Shown here one piece after another: positions 59,685 through 64,000 of a stretch of DNA of 64,000 bases; positions within the stretch are counted from its first letter, which is position 1; each line of letters opens with the position of its first letter. A program made the translations under genes and the position numbers. The notes beneath the pieces are model-generated. The model saw only the letters and a program-made list of their open reading frames with translations. It did no database searches and was not told the DNA's origin. Source of the stretch: Burkholderiaceae bacterium (GTDB lineage: Bacteria; Pseudomonadota; Gammaproteobacteria; Burkholderiales; Burkholderiaceae_B); the NCBI GenBank assembly GCA_023653055.1, contig JAMNXR010000013.1, forward strand, positions 36,328 through 100,327. The letters are read 5' to 3'.

Positions 59685-60092
59685 GGGCTTCACCCGCAGA
59701 ACTTTAAATGCTGCGGTTGCTTTTGCGATGATATTGCCGGTTGTATCCAGGACCTCGCCTTCACAAAAGGCGATAGAGCTGCCGCGACGAATACAACGTG
59801 CTTCGACTGTCAGATCTGTCACGGCAGGCTCGAGGCAGGTGGTGTGCATATCGATTGTCGCCATGCCAATGCCGAGCGGATCGCTCGCTCGACCCGCTGC
59901 GCTGAGTGTGAAATCTAAAATACTCATGATTGCACCACCGTGAATGTGTCCACGGCTGTTGCGGAGTTCATCACGGATTTTAATACGTGTGACGGCACGG
60001 TCGCCTTCGCAAAGGACGGGTTCAAGCTGTAGAAAATCAAGATAAGGAATTTCTAAACCGAAATAGGTTTTGGGTTTTTCTAAAGATGACAC
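59676..60092 (-). CDS. PaaI family hotdog thioesterase
   Basis: A 138-residue acyl-CoA thioesterase-like protein. The family motif is SRGHIHGGAIMSILDFTLSA, with the GG-x-D type active site, followed by DMHTTCLEPA and ARCIRRGSSIAFCEGEV. The substrate is unknown. It is convergent with the YqeY gene. Confidence 0.9.
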   Translation of the reverse strand: MSSLEKPKTYFGLEIPYLDFLQLEPVLCEGDRAVTRIKIRDELRNSRGHIHGGAIMSILDFTLSAAGRASDPLGIGMATIDMHTTCLEPAVTDLTVEARCIRRGSSIAFCEGEVLDTTGNIIAKATAAFKVLRVKPLA

Positions 60093-60140
60093 AGATGTAC
60101 TCTAATAAATTGATAAAAAATATTTCTCAATCGCTCAACT

Positions 60141-60551
60141 TTAAGGTTGAGGTCTTGGCATGTAACTGATGCAAGTCGGCGTGCCAAATTGAATGACTTC
60201 GTGCATGGCCGCGAGTGATTTGGCATTCCAGATGTTAATGCCGTTGACAATGACCTGAACCTGCGAAGACTGCGTATCCAAGGCGCGAATATCTACTTGC
60301 CCATAACGGCTGCCACCAAGTTCACTCGTCACCGCGACAAATGCAGTGCGGTCTGCTGTATTGACCGCGCCAATGATTGGAAACTCGCCATCTGCACTCC
60401 AACAACGCTGAGCTTGCGCTTTGGCACGCTCAAAAACGATTTCGTACGCGAAAGGAACAGTAAAACTGTCTTTAGGCGAGGAGTTTGGATTGATGCCGAT
60501 GCATGCACTAAGAAGCAAAGGCAGCAGTGTAATCAGCCATTTGAAATTCAT
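60141..60551 (-). CDS. Small lipoprotein, unknown function
   Basis: A 136-residue protein from ATG 60551, with GAGGCG 7 bases upstream. The signal peptide ends in lipobox LSAC near residue 16. The rest is a compact alpha/beta-looking domain with two cysteines (QRCWSADG and PTCISYMP) that could pair. Relatives are usually labelled only as lipoproteins. It is divergent from the DUF423 gene. Confidence 0.78.
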   Translation of the reverse strand: MNFKWLITLLPLLLSACIGINPNSSPKDSFTVPFAYEIVFERAKAQAQRCWSADGEFPIIGAVNTADRTAFVAVTSELGGSRYGQVDIRALDTQSSQVQVIVNGINIWNAKSLAAMHEVIQFGTPTCISYMPRPQP

Positions 60552-60635
60552 TTGGTTCGCCTCAGACAGGCCCCAAGGAGCCAAAGATTGCATAATATGG
60601 ACTTAATCTGCAATTTTACGACTTTTAATCCTCTC

Positions 60636-61025
60636 ATGATGCCTCTCAAATATAGTTTCTCCGGCTGGATTGTGATCGCGGCCATTTTGGGTGTACTTGG
60701 CGTAGCAATTGGCGCGATTGCAGCGCATGCGATTGCTGACCCCAAAGCGATCGCGGCCGTCGAAAAAGCCGCAATTTATCAACTTATACATGTTTTGGCG
60801 CTTTTGTTTGCAAGTCGACAACCTGGACGTGTTGCTAAGATAAGCTGCTGGTTCTTTTTGCTTGGTATCACACTCTTTTGTGGCTCTATTGTGCTCAAGT
60901 ATTTGCTCGGCTTGCACAGTGCGACAGCCGTAGCACCCAGCGGGGGAATCTGTTTAATGCTTGGCTGGGTGTTTCTGGGTGTGTCAAGTGTGCAGCACAG
61001 AAAACATTCATTTCGCCCAAGTTAA
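60636..61025 (+). CDS. DUF423 family membrane protein
   Basis: A 129-residue protein with four hydrophobic helices. Family pattern is AAILGVLGVAIGAIAAHA with the Gly/Ala-rich first helix, YQLIHVLALLFAS, and the GITLFCGSIVLKYLL plus APSGGICLMLGW segments. Tandem ATGs lie at 60636 and 60639 without a clear ribosome site. YgdD of E. coli is the best-known relative and has no assigned function. Confidence 0.9.
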   Translation: MMPLKYSFSGWIVIAAILGVLGVAIGAIAAHAIADPKAIAAVEKAAIYQLIHVLALLFASRQPGRVAKISCWFFLLGITLFCGSIVLKYLLGLHSATAVAPSGGICLMLGWVFLGVSSVQHRKHSFRPS

Positions 61026-61097
61026 AAACAAGGCTTCACTTCAGTGGTAAAAAGCTGATTGACACACATTTTCATTAACAACTCAGTATCTAATCCA

Positions 61098-62267
61098 ATG
61101 ACCATACGAGACAAAGCATATATCGTCGGTGCATACGAACACCCTACACGAAAAGCCCCAGACAAATCCGTGGCTCAACTGCACGCAGAGTCCGCCAAGG
61201 GCGCGCTAGAAGACGCAGGATTAACCCTCAGTGATATTGACGGCTACTTTTGTGCCGGCGATGCACCGGGCCTTGGTATGCTAAATATGGCTGACTACAT
61301 GGGCTTAAATAAGCTTCGTCATGTGGACTCAACCGAAACGGGTGGTTGTTCTTACCTGATTCACGTCTCGCATGCTGCCCAGGCTATCGCAGCAGGCAAG
61401 TGTGATATCGCGCTTATTACATTGGCGGGACGCCCTCGTTCGGCAGGTTCATCAGGTTTGCAGCCACGCAATTGGGGCAATGATTTGCCTGATGTGCCCT
61501 TTGAGGCACCCTTTGGTCCCGTTACTGTCAACAGTTACGCCATGGTTGCCGCTCGCCACATGTATGAGTACGGCACAACCTCCGAGCAGCTTGCCTGGAT
61601 TAAGGTTGCAGCCTCTCACCATGCCCAGCATAATCCGCATGCCATGTTGCGCGATGTGGTGACTGTTGAAGATGTCATCAACTCTCCTTTGGTATCCACG
61701 CCCCTGCATCGCCTCGATTGTTGCGTAGTGAGTGATGGCGGCGGAGCGTTGATCGTGGCGCGTCCAGATATTGCAAAGTCACTCAAGCGTCCCCTCGTCA
61801 AGCTGCGTGGCGCTGGGGAGTCAGTTAAGGGTCAGCTAGGTGGCCGTGTAGACCTGACATACTCAGGTGCGCGCATCTCGGGAGCAAATGCTTTTTCAGA
61901 AGCTGGCTTGACCCCTCAAGATATCAAGTATGCCTCGATATACGACAGCTTTACGATCACGGTATTGATGCAGTTAGAGGATCTTGGCTTTTGCAAAAAA
62001 GGCGAAGGCGGTAAGTTTGTCTCCGATGGCAACCTGATCTCTGGCGTTGGTAAGCTTCCCTTCAATACGGACGGCGGTGGTTTGTGTAACAACCATCCTG
62101 CTAATCGTGGTGGTATCACCAAGGTCATTGAGGCTGTCCGTCAATTACGTGGCGAAGCGCACCCTGCAGTACAAGTTAAAAATTGTGATATCGCCCTCGC
62201 CCATGGCACTGGCGGTTTTCTTGGTTCGCGCCACGGTAGCGCAACACTGATCATGGAGCGTGCATAA
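61098..62267 (+). CDS. Thiolase-like protein (SCP-x / archaeal-type)
   Basis: A 389-residue thiolase-fold protein: AYIVGAYEHPTRKAPDKSVA at the start, Cys in ETGGCSYLIHVSHAAQA at the nucleophile region, and C-terminal NNHPANRGG and LAHGTGGFLGSRHGSATLI with active-site His. Such proteins work as heteromers with an OB-fold/zinc-ribbon subunit, which is the next gene 2 bases downstream. Role may be acyl-CoA or sterol side-chain thiolysis; the substrate is unknown. Confidence 0.9.
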   Translation: MTIRDKAYIVGAYEHPTRKAPDKSVAQLHAESAKGALEDAGLTLSDIDGYFCAGDAPGLGMLNMADYMGLNKLRHVDSTETGGCSYLIHVSHAAQAIAAGKCDIALITLAGRPRSAGSSGLQPRNWGNDLPDVPFEAPFGPVTVNSYAMVAARHMYEYGTTSEQLAWIKVAASHHAQHNPHAMLRDVVTVEDVINSPLVSTPLHRLDCCVVSDGGGALIVARPDIAKSLKRPLVKLRGAGESVKGQLGGRVDLTYSGARISGANAFSEAGLTPQDIKYASIYDSFTITVLMQLEDLGFCKKGEGGKFVSDGNLISGVGKLPFNTDGGGLCNNHPANRGGITKVIEAVRQLRGEAHPAVQVKNCDIALAHGTGGFLGSRHGSATLIMERA

Positions 62268-62269
62268 TC

Positions 62270-62671
62270 ATGACATTGATGTATCAACCCAATCCTATTC
62301 CAGCCCCTACTGAAGAGCAAGGCAATCAGCCTTTTTGGGAAGCCGCAAAAACGGGTAAGTTTTTGGTGAAATATTGCAAGTCTTGCAAAGAGCCTCATTG
62401 GTATCCCCGAACACTTTGCCCATTTTGTTTTGGTGAAACAGAATGGAAAGAAGGATCAGGAAAAGGTACGATTTACTCGTTGAGCGTGATGCAACGTGGC
62501 AATCCGAATCCCTATTGCATTGCCTATGTCACGCTAGACGAAGGTGTCACGATGATGACGCAGATCGTAGACTGTGATTTAGCTGCGCTCAAGATTGGAC
62601 AGAAAGTTAAGTTGGTATTCAAGCCAACCACTGAAGAAGGCCCACCCGTTCCGATGTTCACGCCAATTTAA
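62270..62671 (+). CDS. Zn-ribbon / OB-fold partner of thiolase (DUF35)
   Basis: A 133-residue protein with an N-terminal zinc ribbon of four Cys (YCKSCKEPHWYPRTLCPFC) and an OB-fold (about residues 65-125, GKGTIYSLSVMQRGN through KLVFKPTTEEGP). It forms heteromers with thiolase-like subunits in sterol and acyl-CoA degradation and in archaeal isoprenoid synthesis. It is directly coupled to the thiolase gene. The IS element begins 45 bases after its stop. Confidence 0.93.
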   Translation: MTLMYQPNPIPAPTEEQGNQPFWEAAKTGKFLVKYCKSCKEPHWYPRTLCPFCFGETEWKEGSGKGTIYSLSVMQRGNPNPYCIAYVTLDEGVTMMTQIVDCDLAALKIGQKVKLVFKPTTEEGPPVPMFTPI

Positions 62672-62716
62672 TGATTGTTTAGCGTTCTTTATCAGTTAAA
62701 TAAAAAAGAGGATCTT

Positions 62717-62759
62717 TGAACTGCACCCCAAAAGTTGGACACTCATCCAACTCTTGGGG
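62717..62759 (+). repeat. IS left inverted repeat with internal hairpin
   Basis: After the terminal TGAACTGCA, 62726-62738 pairs with 62747-62759 (13 pairs, one mismatch, 8-base loop). The 3' arm ends in GGGG and is followed by TGTTTTTC and the orfA ATG at 62768. It could end transcripts entering from outside and hide the ribosome site of orfA. Confidence 0.75.
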
Positions 62760-62767
62760 TGTTTTTC

Positions 62768-63298
62768 ATGACGAAGTACGACGAGGAATTTAAAAGATCA
62801 GTAGTTCAAGACTACTTAGCGGATGGCGGAGGTTGCAAAGCGCTTGCTGCCAAGTATGGTGTCCATCGCGAGCAGATACGGCGTTGGGTGGAGTCTTATC
62901 GCCATAATGGCGATAGCGGATTAATCAAGAAGTTCAGTCACTACAGCGCTGAATTTAAACTCCAAGTCTTGAAACGCATGTGGCGCGAAGAACTGTCGTT
63001 TAGCCAAACTGTTCACTTATTTAATCTGCGCGGAGGCGTCGGTGTTGTCTCCAATTGGCAGCGCAAGTACTATGAGGGTGGCATCACAGCATTAATCCCC
63101 AAGCCCCGAGGGCGCCCAAAAAAAATGAAGCCTCCCACCCCTGCGCAGTCATCAAACGTGCAACCAACCGAAGCTAAAACCTTAGAAGAACTGCAACGAG
63201 AAAACGAGTACTTGCGAGCGGAGGTGGCTTATCTAAAAAAGTTGGATGCCTTAGTCCGAGCCAAGCAGCAGGCAGCGCAGATAAAGCGAAAGCCCTGA
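62768..63298 (+). CDS. IS3-family transposase OrfA
   Basis: A 176-residue DNA-binding subunit from ATG 62768. Two helix-turn-helix regions are seen: CKALAAKYGVHREQIRRWVE (about 24-43) and SFSQTVHLFNLRGGVGVVSN (about 77-96). A leucine-zipper-like segment follows (LEELQRENEYLRAEVAYLKK, about 139-158) that mediates dimerisation. The frameshift site lies at its end. The start codon follows the left-end hairpin. Confidence 0.93.
   Translation: MTKYDEEFKRSVVQDYLADGGGCKALAAKYGVHREQIRRWVESYRHNGDSGLIKKFSHYSAEFKLQVLKRMWREELSFSQTVHLFNLRGGVGVVSNWQRKYYEGGITALIPKPRGRPKKMKPPTPAQSSNVQPTEAKTLEELQRENEYLRAEVAYLKKLDALVRAKQQAAQIKRKP
63235..63241 (+). promoter_or_regulatory. Programmed -1 frameshift site (A AAA AAG)
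   Basis: In the orfA frame the bases read CTA AAA AAG, giving the classical A6G slippery heptamer at 63235-63241. A one-base backward slip enters the orfB frame, which stays open to the window end. Slippage here produces the OrfAB transposase. Confidence 0.85.
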
Positions 63299-64000
63299 TC
63301 GAACTAAGGCAGCAGTACCCATTGGCCACGTTACTCCAAGTTGCTAAGCTCTCGCGCAGCACGTTCTACTACCAAGCCAAAGCGCAACAAGGTGCCGATA
63401 AAGATGCGGATTTGAAGGTTCGCATACGTGAGATTTACAACTGCCACAAAGGGCGTTATGGCTACAGGCGCATTACGGCTGAGTTGTGTCGCAGTGGCTG
63501 CAAGGTCAATCACAAGGCCGTCCAGCGATTGATGCAACGGCAAGGGCTCAAGTCCCTGGTGCGCCCAAAGAAGTACCGCTCGTATAGAGGTCAGTTCAAT
63601 GCGAATGTGCCAAATATCTTGGATCGACAGTTCTGCGCTGATAGGCCAAACAGCAAGTGGGTGACGGATGTCACAGAGTTCAGCGTTCGGGGCAACAAGC
63701 TATATCTATCGCCGGTGCTGGACTTGTTCAACGGGGAAATCATTGCCTATGAGACACAAGAGAATCCGAGGATGCCGTTGGTCAGTGGGATGCTTAAGAA
63801 AGCATTGAGCAAACTTGTAAACGGGGAAGCGCCAATGCTTCATTCAGATCAGGGGTGGCAATATCAGATGGAATCGTATCAACGCCAACTTGCATCCCGA
63901 GGACTGACACAGAGTATGTCAAGAAAAGGCAATTGCTTGGATAATGCTGCGATGGAGAGTTTCTTTGGAACACTTAAGTCGGAGTACTTCTACTTGAACA
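63235..64000 (+). CDS. IS3-family transposase OrfB (by -1 frameshift; 3' cut by window)
   Basis: The frame after the slippery site encodes an HTH_21-like region (HKGRYGYRRITAELCRSG) and an rve integrase core. The DDE triad is complete: Asp in WVTDVTEF (codon at 63667), Asp in LHSDQGWQYQ (codon at 63847) and Glu in AAMESFFGTLKSE (codon at 63955). The last two are separated by 35 residues, the DD(35)E spacing. No independent start codon with ribosome site was seen, so it is probably made only as an OrfAB fusion. Confidence 0.9.

Larger units (their letters stand above)
62717..64000 (+). mobile_element. IS3-family insertion sequence, IS150-type (right end outside window)
   Basis: A left terminal inverted repeat begins TGAACTGCACCCC at 62717, followed by orfA with two helix-turn-helix regions and orfB in the -1 frame with a DDE integrase core. 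The layout and orfA length (176 residues) match the IS150 group. The element runs past the window, so the right repeat and target duplication cannot be checked. No stops or truncations are seen, so it may be active. Confidence 0.93.

Noticed and set aside
63235..63298. orfA/orfB frame change read as a broken transposase
   Set aside because: The change occurs at a canonical A AAA AAG slippery site and both parts are intact, so it is programmed frameshifting and not a pseudogene.

Overview
The window looks like a chromosomal segment of a betaproteobacterium, most likely order Burkholderiales and probably an Alcaligenaceae-like lineage with a moderate GC content. This rests on gene order: rpsB-tsf-pyrH-frr-uppS-cdsA-dxr-rseP-bamA-skp-lpxD-fabZ-lpxA-lpxB-rnhB-trmH next to a divergent ppsA/ppsR pair, tatD-holB-tmk-mltG divergent from ygfZ, and purF-cvpA-dedD-folC. 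The genus is inference; no rRNA or tRNA gene was seen. Coding density is high and no stretch longer than 300 bases lacks a gene. The longest gaps are the rpsB/map divergent region (about 240 bases), the ppsA/ppsR gap (about 210) and the MBOAT/smpB gap (about 190).

Layout. 1-5381 (+): an envelope gene cluster cut by the left edge, with an FtsX-type permease, a formylglycine-generating-enzyme-like periplasmic protein without the catalytic cysteines, two coiled-coil lipoproteins, and a one-pass membrane protein with a Pro/Glu stalk and a periplasmic vWA domain. The parts recall the TagQRST-PpkA signalling module of type VI secretion, but no kinase is present; this is the best candidate for an undescribed system. 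5418-9769: tartrate/malate-type dehydrogenase, HpaI-type aldolase, ketopantoate-reductase-like protein, a crotonase and DoxX. 10266-13527 (+): exported peroxiredoxin, DNA photolyase, glutathione peroxidase and an RsiV-like exported protein, i.e. a light and peroxide stress set, then an ankyrin-repeat exported protein on the other strand. 14295-18951: tatD, holB, tmk, mltG and divergent ygfZ. 18999-22239 (-): a tightly overlapping valine-degradation operon.

22287-32347: ratA-rnfH and smpB, which are usually neighbours, are separated here by a lytic transglycosylase (mltD-like) and a three-gene SGNH / DHHW / MBOAT O-acetylation cassette. smpB is followed by convergent ppsA and divergent ppsR. 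33403-48844 (-): the long translation, lipid A, isoprenoid and outer-membrane-assembly block, read from a promoter next to map and preceded by a structured rpsB leader.

49087-53026 (+): map, glnD and a TTG-started dsbB coupled to the end of glnD. 53023-57310 (-): purF, cvpA, a SPOR-domain protein and folC. 57393-62671: a DMT exporter, an NRDE protein, a YqeY protein, a PaaI-like thioesterase, a lipoprotein, a DUF423 protein and a thiolase with its OB-fold/zinc-ribbon partner. 62717-64000: the left part of an IS3-family (IS150-type) insertion sequence with an intact DD(35)E triad and an A6G frameshift site; its right end lies outside the window.
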